Below, one piece after another: positions 8,661 to 18,307 of a stretch of 64,000 nt of DNA (positions are counted from its first letter, which is position 1; each line of letters opens with the position of its first letter). Under the pieces are notes generated by a model, which was not told the DNA's origin, made no database searches, and was given only the letters and a program-made list of their open reading frames with translations. The DNA is from Chromatium okenii (GTDB lineage: Bacteria > Pseudomonadota > Gammaproteobacteria > Chromatiales > Chromatiaceae). The stretch spans positions 17,501 to 81,500 of the forward strand of contig NZ_PPGH01000010.1 in the NCBI RefSeq assembly GCF_002958735.1, written 5' to 3'. The position numbers were made by a program, and so were the translations under genes.

Positions 8661-8737
8661 TGGTGGCTACAGGTGGACTTGAACCACCGACCCCCGCATT
8701 ATGAGTGCGATGCTCTAACCAACTGAGCTACGTAGCC
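8661..8737 (-). tRNA. tRNA-Met (CAT anticodon, elongator type)
   Basis: A 77-base cloverleaf with encoded CCA. The acceptor stem GGCTACG pairs with TGTAGCC, the D-arm has AGCTCAGTTGGTTAGAGC, the anticodon loop reads CTCATAA with CAT, and the T-loop is GGTTCAAGTCC. The 1-72 pair is G-C, so it is not the formyl initiator. Confidence 0.95.
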
Positions 8738-8751
8738 AAGCAAGGTCGCGT

Positions 8752-8780
8752 ATTCTATGCAGCTTTGATCTCAACGTCAA
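8752..8780 (-). promoter_or_regulatory. Sigma-70 promoter of tRNA-Met
   Basis: Read on the minus strand: TTGACG (8780-8775), a 17-base spacer, then TAGAAT (8757-8752), 14 bases before the tRNA 5' end. Both hexamers are close to consensus. Confidence 0.8.
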
Positions 8781-8794
8781 CGCGCCAGCGCCAG

Positions 8795-9886
8795 CTACAC
8801 GTTAAATCGAAAATGCACAATGTCACCGTCTTTGACGACATATTCCTTACCTTCCGAGCGCAATTTACCCGCCTCTTTCGCGCCTTGTTCGCCCTTGCAG
8901 GTCACGAAGTCGTCATAACCGATGACCTCGGCGCGAATAAAACCTCGTTCAAAATCAGTGTGAATTACTGCGGCAGCTTTGGGCGCTTTGGCATTTTTCG
9001 GAATCGTCCAAGCGCGAACTTCTTTCGGCCCAGACGTGAAATAGGTATCCAATCCCAGCAGACGATAACCCGCACGCACCACGCGATTTAATCCCGGTTC
9101 GTTCAGACCTAAATCCGCTAAAAATTCAGTGCGTTCGGCTTCTTCCAATTCAACAATTTCCGCCTCAATTGCCGCGCACACCGCGACCACTTCTGCGCCT
9201 TCCTCGGCAGCGAACGCAGCGACTTTATCCAGCAGCGGATTGTTCACAAAACCATCTTCAGCGACGTTGGCGATATACATCGTGGGCTTGGCGGTCAACA
9301 AAAACAGATCGCGCAATTCCAGCATTTCGTCTTCATTCCAACCCAGCGAGCGCACCGGCTTTCCGGCGTCTAACTGCGCTTGCGCCTGTTCTAACAGGGC
9401 TTTACGGGTGAGAATTTTTTTATCGCCCGTTTTCGCGGTGCGCTGGGCGCGATCCAACGCCCGCTCCACCGATTCCAAATCTGCCAGCGCCAGCTCGGTG
9501 TTAATCACTTCAATGTCATCGAGCGGATCAATCCGTCCGGCGACGTGCACCACGTCATCATCCACAAAGCAGCGCACAACATGCGCAATCGCATCGGTTT
9601 CGCGGATATTGGCCAGAAATTTGTTACCCAGCCCTTCGCCTTTGGACGCGCCAGCGACTAATCCAGCAATGTCCACAAACTGCATCGTGGTCGGAATAAT
9701 TTTCTGCGGTTTGGTAATCGCCGCAATCACGTCGAGACGCGGATCAGGCAGCAACACCACGCCCACGTTCGGATCAATGGTGCAGAACGGATAATTCTCA
9801 GCCGCAATCGTGGCTTTAGTCAGCGCATTAAAAAGAGTTGACTTGCCCACATTCGGCAAACCGACGATGCCGCATTTGAATCCCAT
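8795..9886 (-). CDS. ychF: Ribosome-binding ATPase YchF (OLA1 family)
   Basis: YchF is a P-loop ATPase of the Obg class that binds ribosomes and affects stress resistance. The product is 363 residues, the exact family length. The N-terminus [20 protein letters not shown] has the G1 loop, followed by [16 protein letters not shown] and a C-terminal TGS domain with [11 protein letters not shown]. The frame is open for 237 codons further upstream, but that part overlaps dapA and has no homologue-like features, so ATG 9886 is used. In many relatives ychF follows pth; that gene is not here. Confidence 0.97.
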   Translation of the reverse strand: MGFKCGIVGLPNVGKSTLFNALTKATIAAENYPFCTIDPNVGVVLLPDPRLDVIAAITKPQKIIPTTMQFVDIAGLVAGASKGEGLGNKFLANIRETDAIAHVVRCFVDDDVVHVAGRIDPLDDIEVINTELALADLESVERALDRAQRTAKTGDKKILTRKALLEQAQAQLDAGKPVRSLGWNEDEMLELRDLFLLTAKPTMYIANVAEDGFVNNPLLDKVAAFAAEEGAEVVAVCAAIEAEIVELEEAERTEFLADLGLNEPGLNRVVRAGYRLLGLDTYFTSGPKEVRAWTIPKNAKAPKAAAVIHTDFERGFIRAEVIGYDDFVTCKGEQGAKEAGKLRSEGKEYVVKDGDIVHFRFNV

Positions 9887-10057
9887 GATTTGAGCGTCCG
9901 CTTCAGAAAAGTTGCCGATCCTACAGGATTTGGGCGTGAATTTGCTAGAACTGCACTGCTTGCAGCAAACGATGATCGTTCTGCGCATTGGTTGTATCAG
10001 CATGGTTTGACAGGCTACCATGCCCACTTTCATCCAATTGTTACTTGGAGTTGGCGC

Positions 10058-10933
10058 ATGTTTCGCGGCAGCATCGTTGCACTGATAACGCCCATGCACT
10101 CGGATGGCGAAATTGATGAAGTCAGTTTGCGACGTCTCGTTGATTTCCACGTCGCGGCAGGCACTACGGCTGTCGTCGCCGTTGGCACGACTGGCGAATC
10201 TGCCACGCTCGACGAGGATGAGCACTGCGCGGTTATTCGTCATACCGTCGAATATGCCGCCGGACGCATTCCGGTCATCGCTGGCACTGGCGCGAATTCC
10301 ACCCGCGAAGCCATCGCTCTGACCCGCTGCGCGAAAGCTGCTGGCGCAGTCGCCGCGCTGTTGGTCACGCCGTATTACAACAAACCCACGCAAGAAGGGC
10401 TGTATTTGCATCATCGCGCTGTCGCCGAAGCAGTGGATATTCCGCAGATTCTTTATAACGTGCCGGGGCGCACCGCTTGCGACATGCAGCCGGAAACCGT
10501 CGCTCGGTTGTCCGTCATCGACAACATCATTGGTATCAAAGAAGCGACCGGCGATCTGACGCGAGTGGCGCGACTGCGGCAACTGTGCGGAGAGCAATTT
10601 CTGCTTTACAGCGGCGACGACGCGACCGGTTGCGAATTCATGCTGCTCGGCGGCGACGGCGTGATTTCAGTGACATCCAATGTTGCGCCGCAGCAGATGC
10701 AGGCGATGTGCGTTGCGGCACTGACTGGTGATCGGGAACGCGCCCAGACGCTCAATCATCCGCTAAATGTGCTGCATCAGGCGCTGTTCGTGCAATCCAA
10801 TCCAATTCCGGTGAAATGGGCAGCGATGGCAATGGGATTGTGCGGCGTGGGAATTCGGTTGCCGTTGACGTGGCTGTCCGACGAATGCCAACCGCGAGTG
10901 CGTGAAGCACTGCAAGCAGCGCACCTAATTTAA
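10058..10933 (+). CDS. dapA: 4-hydroxy-tetrahydrodipicolinate synthase
   Basis: DapA condenses pyruvate with aspartate semialdehyde, the first step of the lysine/diaminopimelate branch. The 291-residue product has normal length and all main motifs: [10 protein letters not shown] at the start, G-T-T-G-E-S-A-T-L near residue 45, Y-Y-N-K-P-T-Q-E-G near 108, the Y-N-V-P-G-R-T block and G-I-K-E-A-T-G-D with the Schiff-base lysine near 162. CTTGGAG lies 7 bases before ATG 10058. Its stop overlaps the first codon of bamC, matching the conserved dapA-bamC order. Confidence 0.97.
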   Translation: MFRGSIVALITPMHSDGEIDEVSLRRLVDFHVAAGTTAVVAVGTTGESATLDEDEHCAVIRHTVEYAAGRIPVIAGTGANSTREAIALTRCAKAAGAVAALLVTPYYNKPTQEGLYLHHRAVAEAVDIPQILYNVPGRTACDMQPETVARLSVIDNIIGIKEATGDLTRVARLRQLCGEQFLLYSGDDATGCEFMLLGGDGVISVTSNVAPQQMQAMCVAALTGDRERAQTLNHPLNVLHQALFVQSNPIPVKWAAMAMGLCGVGIRLPLTWLSDECQPRVREALQAAHLI

Positions 10934-12159
10934 TGCTGCAAATCAACATGATGGCGCAATTTTTGACTTTGAACTCCAACCACAAACGCCTCGGCATGAC
11001 GAGCGTACTGCTGGCAATGGCGGTTTTGACCGGTTGCAGCGCACTGGGTGTTGATGAGGCGCTGCCGGATCAGCGCCTGATTTACAAACAGCAGCGCGAA
11101 GCGGGCGTCAACCTCGAAATTCCACCCGATCTGGCGGGCAGCACTTTTAACGATGCACTCGATATTCCCGCCACCGGCAGCGCCACTTTTTCGCAGTATT
11201 CCGACACTCGCGCCCAGCAGCAGCCGCAAGTTGCCGCCAACAACGCCGTATTGCCGACCGTCGAAAATGTGGCATTGAAACGCACGACAACTGACCGCTG
11301 GCTGGAAATCCAAGTCTCGCCGCAGCAGGTGTGGCCGAAACTGGTCGCGTTTTGGCGCGAGCAGGGAATTTTATTGGTAGAACAAAATCCGGCGGTGGGG
11401 TTGATGCGCACCGATTGGCTCGATAATCGGGCGGAAATTCGCAAGGATTTCGTCACGCGAATGATGAGCAAAGTCATCGCTGGCGCGTATTCCACTGGCA
11501 ACCGCGATCAATACAGCCTGCAAATCGAAGAAAGCACGCGCTCCGGCGCGACCGATATTCATCTGCACCATCGCGGAATGACCGAAAAGCTGCGCAACAC
11601 CGCCATCGGCGATGTCGGGCAAACCATTTGGGAACCCAGCGGCAGCGATGCAGCGAAAGAAGCGGAAATGTTGCGGCGGCTGATGGTGTTTCTCGGCGGA
11701 TCAAAATCGGCGGCGCAGGCGGTGACAGCGAACGCGGGCGCGGCTGAAACTGCGTCAGGCACTGCGCCAGCGCCAACGTCACGCGCCAAATTGGTGACCG
11801 AAAACGGCGAACAGCGCCTGCTGCTGGCGGAAGAATTGCGCAGCGCGTGGCGGTTAACCGGCTCGGCGTTGGATCGCGCTGGGTTTGCGGTGGAAGACCG
11901 CGATCAAAGTCACGGGCTGTTTTATGTGCGCTACGCGGGCAAGGATGAGGCGGAAAAATCTGCGCCCACCAAACCCAGTTGGGGATCGCGGCTGGCGTTC
12001 TGGCGCAAAGATGAGCTTGATCCCATTCAGAAATATCAGATTCAGGTCACGGGCACGGCGACCGAATCGCGGGTCAGTGTTCTGGATGCCAACGGCAAGC
12101 CCGACCAATCCGCCAGCGGGCGGCGCATTCTGGTGCTGATGCAAGAGCAAATGCGTTAA
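10933..12159 (+). CDS. bamC: Outer-membrane assembly lipoprotein BamC (NlpB)
   Basis: BamC is a lipoprotein of the BAM complex, which folds beta-barrel proteins into the outer membrane. The 408-residue frame starts on the TAATG that also ends dapA, so translation is probably coupled. A hydrophobic stretch and lipobox L-T-G-C place the lipidated cysteine near residue 35; the start could also be an internal Met (7 or 22). The disordered N-terminal segment (L-P-D-Q-R-L-I-Y-K) and two helix-grip domains follow, with an Ala-rich linker in the middle. Confidence 0.9.
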   Translation: MLQINMMAQFLTLNSNHKRLGMTSVLLAMAVLTGCSALGVDEALPDQRLIYKQQREAGVNLEIPPDLAGSTFNDALDIPATGSATFSQYSDTRAQQQPQVAANNAVLPTVENVALKRTTTDRWLEIQVSPQQVWPKLVAFWREQGILLVEQNPAVGLMRTDWLDNRAEIRKDFVTRMMSKVIAGAYSTGNRDQYSLQIEESTRSGATDIHLHHRGMTEKLRNTAIGDVGQTIWEPSGSDAAKEAEMLRRLMVFLGGSKSAAQAVTANAGAAETASGTAPAPTSRAKLVTENGEQRLLLAEELRSAWRLTGSALDRAGFAVEDRDQSHGLFYVRYAGKDEAEKSAPTKPSWGSRLAFWRKDELDPIQKYQIQVTGTATESRVSVLDANGKPDQSASGRRILVLMQEQMR

Positions 12160-12184
12160 TCGCTTGAATTATCAGGAGCATTCT

Positions 12185-12430
12185 GTGGAAATTGAAACCA
12201 TTGCCCAACGCATCCGCGCTGGCATTCCCGATGCCGAGGTTCAAATCAGCGGCGACGACGGCAGCCATTTTTCGGCGCTGGTCATCAGCGATGAATTTGA
12301 AGGGTTGAGCCTGCTTCAGCGCCAGCGCCGCGTCATGGACACCGTCAAAGCCGAATTGGCCAGCGGCGAATTACACGCGCTGTCGCTCAAAACCCAGACG
12401 CGAGCGCAGGCAGCGGCGCTCGGCGCATAA
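12185..12430 (+). CDS. BolA/IbaG family protein
   Basis: The 81-residue protein matches the BolA fold: E-V-Q-I-S-G-D-D-G-S-H-F near residue 19 and R-Q-R-R-V-M-D near 50, with the invariant His used with monothiol glutaredoxins in iron-sulfur cluster handling. IbaG/YrbA is the closest namesake by length. The start is GTG 12185, because AGGAG ends 6 bases upstream; TTG 12164 has no such site. It lies 25 bases after bamC and just before lspA. In E. coli ibaG sits next to murA, so this location is different. Confidence 0.85.
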   Translation: MEIETIAQRIRAGIPDAEVQISGDDGSHFSALVISDEFEGLSLLQRQRRVMDTVKAELASGELHALSLKTQTRAQAAALGA

Positions 12431-12442
12431 ACGGAGCGCATC

Positions 12443-12931
12443 GTGAAATCTTGGCTGTGGCTTTCGTTCGTGGTGCTGGCGCTCGATCAAGCGAGCAAGT
12501 GGTTGATTCTTACCACACTTGCGCCGTTTGAACCGCTGGCGCTGCTGCCGAATGTCAATTTCACGCTGATGTTTAACAGCGGCGCAGCGTTCAGTTTTCT
12601 CGCTGACGCGGGCGGTTGGCAACGCTGGTTGTTTGCGGCACTGGCGCTGGTGGTCAGTGGCATCCTAACGATTTGGTTGCTGCGACTGAAACCCAGCGAA
12701 CGCTGGCTCGCCGCTGGGCTGGCGCTATTGATCGGCGGCGCGATTGGCAATTTAATCGACCGTGTGTTATTCGGTCATGTCGTTGATTTTATTCAGGTCT
12801 ATTTGCCAGTGATTCCGCTGGCGCTGTTCAATCCCTGGCCCGCATTTAACCTCGCCGACAGCGCCATCACGCTCGGCGTTACCATTTTGTTGATCGTTAC
12901 CCTCACCACCAACGACATGCCAAGTCGTTAA
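12443..12931 (+). CDS. lspA: Lipoprotein signal peptidase (signal peptidase II)
   Basis: LspA is an inner-membrane aspartyl protease that cuts prolipoproteins before the lipidated cysteine. The 162-residue product has four hydrophobic helices. The catalytic Asp motifs are present: G-G-A-I-G-N-L-I-D-R near residue 105 and F-N-L-A-D-S-A-I near residue 137; N-S-G-A-A-F-S near 50 is also conserved. The start is GTG 12443, 12 bases after the BolA-like gene. The usual ileS-lspA pairing is not seen, so the gene has moved relative to E. coli order. Confidence 0.95.
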   Translation: MKSWLWLSFVVLALDQASKWLILTTLAPFEPLALLPNVNFTLMFNSGAAFSFLADAGGWQRWLFAALALVVSGILTIWLLRLKPSERWLAAGLALLIGGAIGNLIDRVLFGHVVDFIQVYLPVIPLALFNPWPAFNLADSAITLGVTILLIVTLTTNDMPSR

Positions 12932-12974
12932 CTTCAAACGGCATTTCCGTTCGTCCATTCGCTGTTTTTTCCAC

Positions 12975-13955
12975 ATGAATCTCAACCGCACGTTGCTGGC
13001 GCTGCTGCTGGCATTCAGCCTGCTATCGCTGGGTTTTGGCGCTGCGCCGCTCACGCTGCGCGAAGTGATCGCCGGATTATTTGGCGTCGGCAACGAACCA
13101 CAGCAATTGATTATTCAGCAGATTCGATTGCCGCGAGTGGTGCTGGCGTGGTTGGTCGGCGCGGCACTGGGCGCGGCGGGCGCGGCGCTGCAAGGTTTAC
13201 TGCGCAATCCGTTGGCCGAACCGGGTTTGCTGGGGATTTCGGCGAGCGCCGGATTTGGCGCAGTGCTGGCGCTGTATTTCGGCGCGACCACGCTGAGTTT
13301 ATGGCTGCTACCGACGGTGGCGATGGGCTTTGCGCTGCTGGCAACGGCGCTGCTGTATGCGTTGACGCGAGTCGGTTCAACCAATTTAACGTTGATTTTG
13401 GCGGGAGTGGCGCTGTCCGCACTCGCCGGAGCCTTGACTTCGCTGGCGCTCAATCTCGCACCCAATCCCGCTGATTTACAAGACATTGTGCTGTGGCTGC
13501 TCGGCTCCATCAGCGACCGCAGCTTTGACGATGTGCGGCTGTGCGCTCCCTTCGTCATCATCGGATTGGCGCTGTTATTCAGCACCGCGCCCGCGCTCGA
13601 TGTGCTGGCGCTGGGCGAAGACGAGGCGCGAACACTCGGCGTTGACGTGGTGCAAATACGCGGCTTGATCATCATCGGCGCGGCACTCGCAGTTGGCGCA
13701 ACGGTCGCCGTGAGCGGAACGATTGGGTTTGTCGGTTTGGTGGTTCCGCATGTTTTACGGCGCTTTGTCGCCTATCGTCCGGGGCAATTATTGCTTCCGA
13801 GTGCGCTGGGCGGCGCAGTCTTGGTGCTCGCAGCAGATGTCACCGTGCGGCTGATTGATACGCCAAAAGAATTGATGCTCGGCGTGGTCACGGCATTGCT
13901 TGGTGCACCATTTTTTCTCGCGCTGGTGCTGCGCTCGCGGCGAGATTTGCTGTGA
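12975..13955 (+). CDS. btuC: FecCD-type ABC permease, probably BtuC
   Basis: The 326-residue inner-membrane protein has about ten helices and the FecCD/BtuC family signatures: R-L-P-R-V-V-L-A-W-L-V-G-A near residue 42, L-R-N-P-L-A-E-P-G-L-L-G-I near 76 and G-F-V-G-L-V-V-P-H near 252. Such permeases import cobalamin, haem or siderophores with an ATPase dimer. The ATPase gene follows with a GTGA start/stop overlap. Nearby cobE and cobB favour a corrinoid substrate; that is an inference from context. No periplasmic binding protein or TonB receptor is next to it. Confidence 0.85.
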   Translation: MNLNRTLLALLLAFSLLSLGFGAAPLTLREVIAGLFGVGNEPQQLIIQQIRLPRVVLAWLVGAALGAAGAALQGLLRNPLAEPGLLGISASAGFGAVLALYFGATTLSLWLLPTVAMGFALLATALLYALTRVGSTNLTLILAGVALSALAGALTSLALNLAPNPADLQDIVLWLLGSISDRSFDDVRLCAPFVIIGLALLFSTAPALDVLALGEDEARTLGVDVVQIRGLIIIGAALAVGATVAVSGTIGFVGLVVPHVLRRFVAYRPGQLLLPSALGGAVLVLAADVTVRLIDTPKELMLGVVTALLGAPFFLALVLRSRRDLL

Positions 13956-14739
13956 ATTTGCTCAATGTCTCCGCTTGTAGCGTACAAATTGGCGAGCACA
14001 CGCTGGTGCAGCCGCTGTCGTTGCGTCTCGCTGCCGGCGAATTGCTGGGTTTAATCGGCCCGAATGGCGCGGGAAAAAGCACGTTAATCAAAGCGATTGC
14101 GCAATTGCTGCCGTATCGCGGCACGATGCAGTTGCAAAATGCCGCGATGGAAACGTTAACCGCACAACAACGCGCTCGGCAGTTGGCGTATCTCAGCCAG
14201 AACGATCCGGTGCATTGGCCGATTGCGGTGCAGGATTTAGTCAGTCTTGGTCGGCATCCGTTTCGCGGCAGTTGGTGGCGCGGCGCGGGGCAATTGAGCG
14301 CGGCGGATGATGCAGCGGTTGAAACTGCGCTGCGCGTCACCGACGTTTGGGCGTTGCGCCAGCGCCGGTTTACCGAATTGTCCGGCGGTGAACGGGCGCG
14401 AGTGCGGCTGGCGCGAGTGCTGGCGGTGAATGCGCCGCTGCTGTTGGCGGATGAACCCTTTGCGGCACTTGATCCTCGGCATCAATTGCAAGTGATGGCG
14501 CTGCTGCGGAACAGTGTCAACGCGGCGCGGGCGTGATTTTAGTGCTGCATGATTTGACGCTGGCGAGTCGATTTTGTAATCGGCTGCTGCTGCTCAATCA
14601 AGGCGAATTGGTTGCCAGCGGAGCGCCCAGCGCGGTGTTAAATGCAGAAAATCTGCGGCGCGTTTATGGGATTGAAGCGGTGACGGGTGAACACGCGCAG
14701 CAGCGTTATCTCGTGCCGTGGACGTGCGCGACAGACTAA
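13952..14739 (+). pseudogene. btuD: ABC transporter ATPase, probably BtuD, one frameshift
   Basis: Partner of the permease; GTG 13952 overlaps its stop by four bases. The first frame (to 14536) has Walker A G-P-N-G-A-G-K-S-T, the signature L-S-G-G-E-R-A-R-V and Walker B L-L-L-A-D-E-P. The switch His (L-V-L-H-D-L-T) lies in a second frame from 14533. One extra G in the GG at about 14506-14507 joins the frames and gives exactly 263 codons. The protein would be a normal 262-residue ATPase, so the shift may be a sequence error. If real, the transporter would lack its H-loop. Confidence 0.8.
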
Positions 14740-14753
14740 ATTACTGTTGAAAG

Positions 14754-15137
14754 TCAACGACATGCTGCCACCGCCAGCGTGACGTTTTACCGTCGCTGCC
14801 GAAATAACGCATTTTTCGACCAGCAGCGTCGCATTGCCGCTGGCGAGCAGCGCGGCAGCTTCGGCGACGCTCGGCGTGACCATTTCCGCAGCAACTCGTG
14901 CCGACGGATTCGGCACAACAACGGCGCTCAATTGCGCAGCGGAGTAAAACTGAATCGGCCAGCCGCGAGCAGCAGCCAGCGCCAGCAACGCCGGTTCATC
15001 GGCTTTGCGTTCGTGGCTGGCGAGGCAGCGCACCGTGACTGCGCCGAGGCGAGCGAGCACTGCATCAATTGCCGTTTCCACCGTTGCTGGGCGACGCCGC
15101 GTTGACTGCCGATGCCGATGACGATGTTTTGATTCAT
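14754..15137 (-). pseudogene. cobE: CobE / CbiG C-terminal-domain protein, three frameshifts
   Basis: CobE/CbiG-C acts in the ring-contraction part of cobalamin synthesis. The start M-N-Q-N-I-V-I-G-I-G-S-Q-R-G-V is in one frame, the middle (T-V-E-T-A-I-D-A-V-L-A-R, then S-P-S-V/T-P-S-V-A-E-A-A-A-L-L) in a second, and the end (V-T-L-A-V-A-A-C-R) in a third, with a short stretch in between. One extra C near 15093 and one extra A in each of two A-runs (near 14811 and 14786) give an uninterrupted 129-codon gene. It is convergent with btuD and divergent from cobB. Confidence 0.65.
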
Positions 15138-15176
15138 GTCGATTATTTCCAATCATCCATTATCACGTTGATTCAC

Positions 15177-16467
15177 ATGCAAATTTACCACCATCGCGCA
15201 GTTGTCCGGCGCTGTTTGTCACCGCGACTGCTTCTGGGCAGGCAAAACGACGTTGGTTGCGGCGCTGGCGCGGTATCACCGCCGATTGGGGCGGCAAGTG
15301 CGCGTGTTCAAAACCGGCCGGATTTTCTCGATCCGATGATTTTGCAGTGCGCCAGCGGTGCGGAAGTCAAGCCGCTTGGATTTGTGGATGGTCGGCGAAA
15401 CGACTGCCAGCGGGCGTGTATGACGCGGCGAAGCCGAGCTGATTCTGATTGAGGGCGCGATGGGTTTGTTTGACGGCAATCCGTCGGCGCGATTTGCCGA
15501 GCGGTTTGCGATTCCGGTCGCGGCGCTGCTTGATGCGCGGGCATGGGACAAACGTTCGGGGCGTTGGCGCTGGGGCTGGCGCAGTATCGCCCGACGCTGA
15601 TTTGCTGGAGTGCTTGCCAATCGTGTCGCCAGCGCCCGTCACGCCGAGATGATTCAAGCCGGAATGCCGGCGACGGTGCGTTATCTCGGCGGTTTGCCGC
15701 GAATGCCGGAAGCAGCGCAGCTGCCGAGTCGGCATCTGGGTTTGGTGCAAGCGGAAGAAATTGCTGATTTGGAACAACGTCTTGATGCAGCAGCCAACGG
15801 AGTTGAGGCAACGGCGCTGGCGCAATTGCCGAAACCGATTGAATTTTTATCGCCGCCGGTCGCATTGCCGTTGCCGCAACTGCTCGCCGGACTGCGCATT
15901 GCCGTGGCGCGTGATGCAGCATTTTCGTTTTTGTACGCAGATAATTTGCGCACACTCAAAGCGTTGGGCGCGGAATTGCAGTTTTTTTCACCGCTCGCCG
16001 ATCACGAGATTGATGCCGATGCAGTCTATTTGCCGGGCGGTTATCCCGAACTGCATTTGCCCGCGCTGGCAGCAAATACCGGCATGACGCAGGCGCTGCG
16101 GGCGCATGTCGCTGCCGGTCGTCCGCTGTATGCCGAATGCGGTGGAATGTTGTATTTGCTGGAGTATTTAACCGATCAAACCGGAAATGGCGCGGCGTTG
16201 ACCGGCATTTTAGCGGGCGCGGACGGTTGCACACGCGGCTGGCGGGGTGGGAATGCAGGCGCTCGACACGCGCACGGCTGTTTGCGCGGCCACAGTTTTC
16301 ACCATTCGACGCTGGAAACGCCGGTAACGCCGTGCGGTTTTAGTCGCCGGCAGCGTGACGGGCAGCCCGGCGAACCGTTTTATCGACTGGGCGCGGTGCG
16401 AGCGAGCTATTTGCATCTGTATTTTCCATCTGCGCCAATAGCAGCAGCCGCGTTGTTTCAAGCGTAA
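15177..16467 (+). pseudogene. cobB: Cobyrinic acid a,c-diamide synthase, many frameshifts
   Basis: CobB/CbiA amidates cobyrinic acid at the a and c side chains using glutamine and ATP. All parts of the enzyme can be found but in shifting frames: C-P-A-L-F-V-T-A-T-A-S-G-Q (15203 on), K-T-T-L-V-A-A-L-A-R-Y-H-R-R, D-F-L-D-P-M-I-L, I-E-G-A-M-G-L-F-D-G, then a long frame from 15610 with Y-L-P-G-G-Y-P-E-L-H and the amidase-like A-E-C-G-G-M-L-Y-L. At least eight single-base shifts are needed, several in short C, G or A runs, and a compensating pair lies at 16218-16285. The exact start is unclear; ATG 15177 is the nearest candidate. Confidence 0.75.
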
Positions 16468-16574
16468 ACTGCGAAATTAACCGTTAAATGAGAATAACGA
16501 TTTATCAACTAAACAAGCGCAGCAGTTATCGCTAGACTGTGCGCCGCCTTTTTTCCCTTTATGGAATCATTACG

Positions 16575-17812
16575 ATGTCTGCTGATACGTTAATTCTTGT
16601 TCTTGCGATTGATCGTGGAATAGGCCCGAATCCTTTAACACTACATCGCACAAAAGCAGCAGTGCCATTTGGCGGTAAATATCGTGTCATTGATTTTACG
16701 CTGCAAATTGTTTGCATTCTGGATTGCGGCAAGTTTTAGTATTAACGCAATATAAAAGTCATTCGCTGCATAAACATTTACGCGATGGCTGGTCACTATT
16801 TAATCCAGAACTGAGCGAATTTATTACGCCGGTTCCACCACAAATGCGCGAAAGCCAAGAATGGTATGCGGGACCTTTTGATGCCATTCGTCAAAACCGT
16901 TATCTTATTGAACGCAACCGTGCTAGCCACGTTTTAGTGCTTGATGGAAATGCGGTTTACCGTATGGATTATGCTGAATTGGTACGCGCACATCGTGAAT
17001 CCAATGCGGAAATTACAGTAGCGGTTCGAGAAACCTCTGGATTGGATACGGGAACGCAAGCACGGGTTATTGTAAGCCAAGATGAACGTGTTGCTGAATT
17101 TCAGCAGCCGATCACCGTTGAAGAATTACAAAACATTGATAATGAAAATTATTTTGCGACGATGGGCGTTTATTTGTTCGATAAACAATTTTTATTAAAT
17201 CAGTTAACAAGAATTGAGCGCGGAACATTACCAGATAACAATTTAGCACTCGATTTAATTGCGCCACTTACTTCAGAACATCGTGTTTATGCTTATCGTT
17301 TTGGGCAAATGCGCGGGCGGGTCACGCCAGATCGTTATTGGACCGATTTATCATCAATTGATGCTTATTATCAATCCAATATGGCACTGTTGCGTGCCGA
17401 GCCGCCATTAAATCTTTATCAACCCAATTGGACAATTAACACCTATCAAGGACAATATCCGCCAGCGCGTACCGTGCCCGGCGCAGCCAGCGGTAATGAA
17501 GGTGTTTTTATTAATTCGATGTTAGCTGCGGGTACGGTGATCAGTGGTGGTGGCGTGAATCACTCCATTCTATTTCCACGAGTAAAGGTGCAAGATGGCG
17601 CAATTGTCGAAGCATCAATTCTGTTTGATGGAGTGATTGTTGGTGCGGGTGCGTATTTGCGAAATTGTATTGTTGAAAAAGAAATTGAAATTTCGCCCAA
17701 TGAGCAAATTGGTTGTGATTCTAAACGTGATCGTGAACGCTTTACGGTCTCCGATTCTGGAATCGTAGTGGTCACGAAAAAAGACCTGATGGCGGGAACT
17801 GGTGATGAATAA
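16575..17812 (+). pseudogene. Degenerate GlgC (ADP-glucose pyrophosphorylase) homologue, one frameshift
   Basis: The gene is a GlgC homologue with a nucleotidyltransferase domain (about 1-270) and a C-terminal left-handed beta-helix. Frame 1 (16575-16739) ends at R-V-I-D-F-T-L; frame 2 resumes at N-C-L-H-S-G-L-R-Q and runs to 17812. One extra A in the AAA near 16706 yields 413 codons, normal for GlgC. Key catalytic elements differ: the G-G-R-G-T-R-L loop reads I-D-R-G-I-G-P, the G-D-H metal Asp block reads D-G-N-A, and the E-K-P substrate lysine is replaced by F-Q-Q-P. F-G-G-K-Y-R and T-Q-Y-K-S-H-S-L are kept. It is likely non-catalytic, perhaps a regulatory partner. Its stop overlaps the next gene. 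Confidence 0.75.
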
Positions 17813-18227
17813 CAACGCAATGGAATTCTTAGATGTTCCAGTGTTATTTGGACGCTTTTTAATACTGAATGGAATTTTAATGGAAAGAGATATTGTAGAG
17901 GCAGTACGAGTACAAAAAGATTTGAATGCAAGTCCGTTATTTCGTGTAGTTGAAAAAGGGTTGTTATCGTTGGAGGATGTGAAACGTGCTCGTGCTTATC
18001 AATGGGAAAAAATGACGACTTTTTGTCAGGCGATTGATGCGTTAAAAATCCTGCCATTTGATGATTGTAATGCGCTTCTAAAATCAGCAAATCAACAGCA
18101 TATTCCCTTAGGCGAAATTCTTGTTAAGCAAGGTAAAATTACGCTGCAGGAATTAGCCAATGCACTTGAACAACATCGTAAACATCAAAGTCGTCAACGT
18201 ACTGAGATCGTTGGTTGTAATCATTAA
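17805..18227 (+). CDS. Small MshEN-repeat-like protein, unknown function
   Basis: The 140-residue protein has no signal peptide or membrane helix. I see four repeats of a 24-residue pattern (hydrophobic-G-x-h-L-x-x-x-G-x-h-x-x-x-x-h-x-x-A): about 15-38, 45-67, 73-97 and 102-125. The last, L-G-E-I-L-V-K-Q-G-K-I-T, is nearly identical to the MshEN motif of type II secretion and pilus ATPases, which binds cyclic di-GMP in MshE. Without an ATPase domain it would be a free sensor or adaptor. Its ATG lies inside the end of the GlgC-like gene (8-base overlap), so the two are probably co-translated. Cyclic di-GMP binding is inferred, not shown. Confidence 0.7.
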   Translation: MNNNAMEFLDVPVLFGRFLILNGILMERDIVEAVRVQKDLNASPLFRVVEKGLLSLEDVKRARAYQWEKMTTFCQAIDALKILPFDDCNALLKSANQQHIPLGEILVKQGKITLQELANALEQHRKHQSRQRTEIVGCNH

Positions 18228-18307
18228 AGTTCTGGGCAAACGACGACATCTAATAGGAAAAAAATGAAGTATAGAAGTCCCGCTTGCCCGGTATTGTTGC
18301 TTTGTAA

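Noticed and set aside
9887..10597. Upstream extension of the ychF frame giving a 600-residue protein
   Set aside because: The extra 237 codons lie antisense to dapA, lack recognisable domains, and ATG 9886 gives the exact YchF length.
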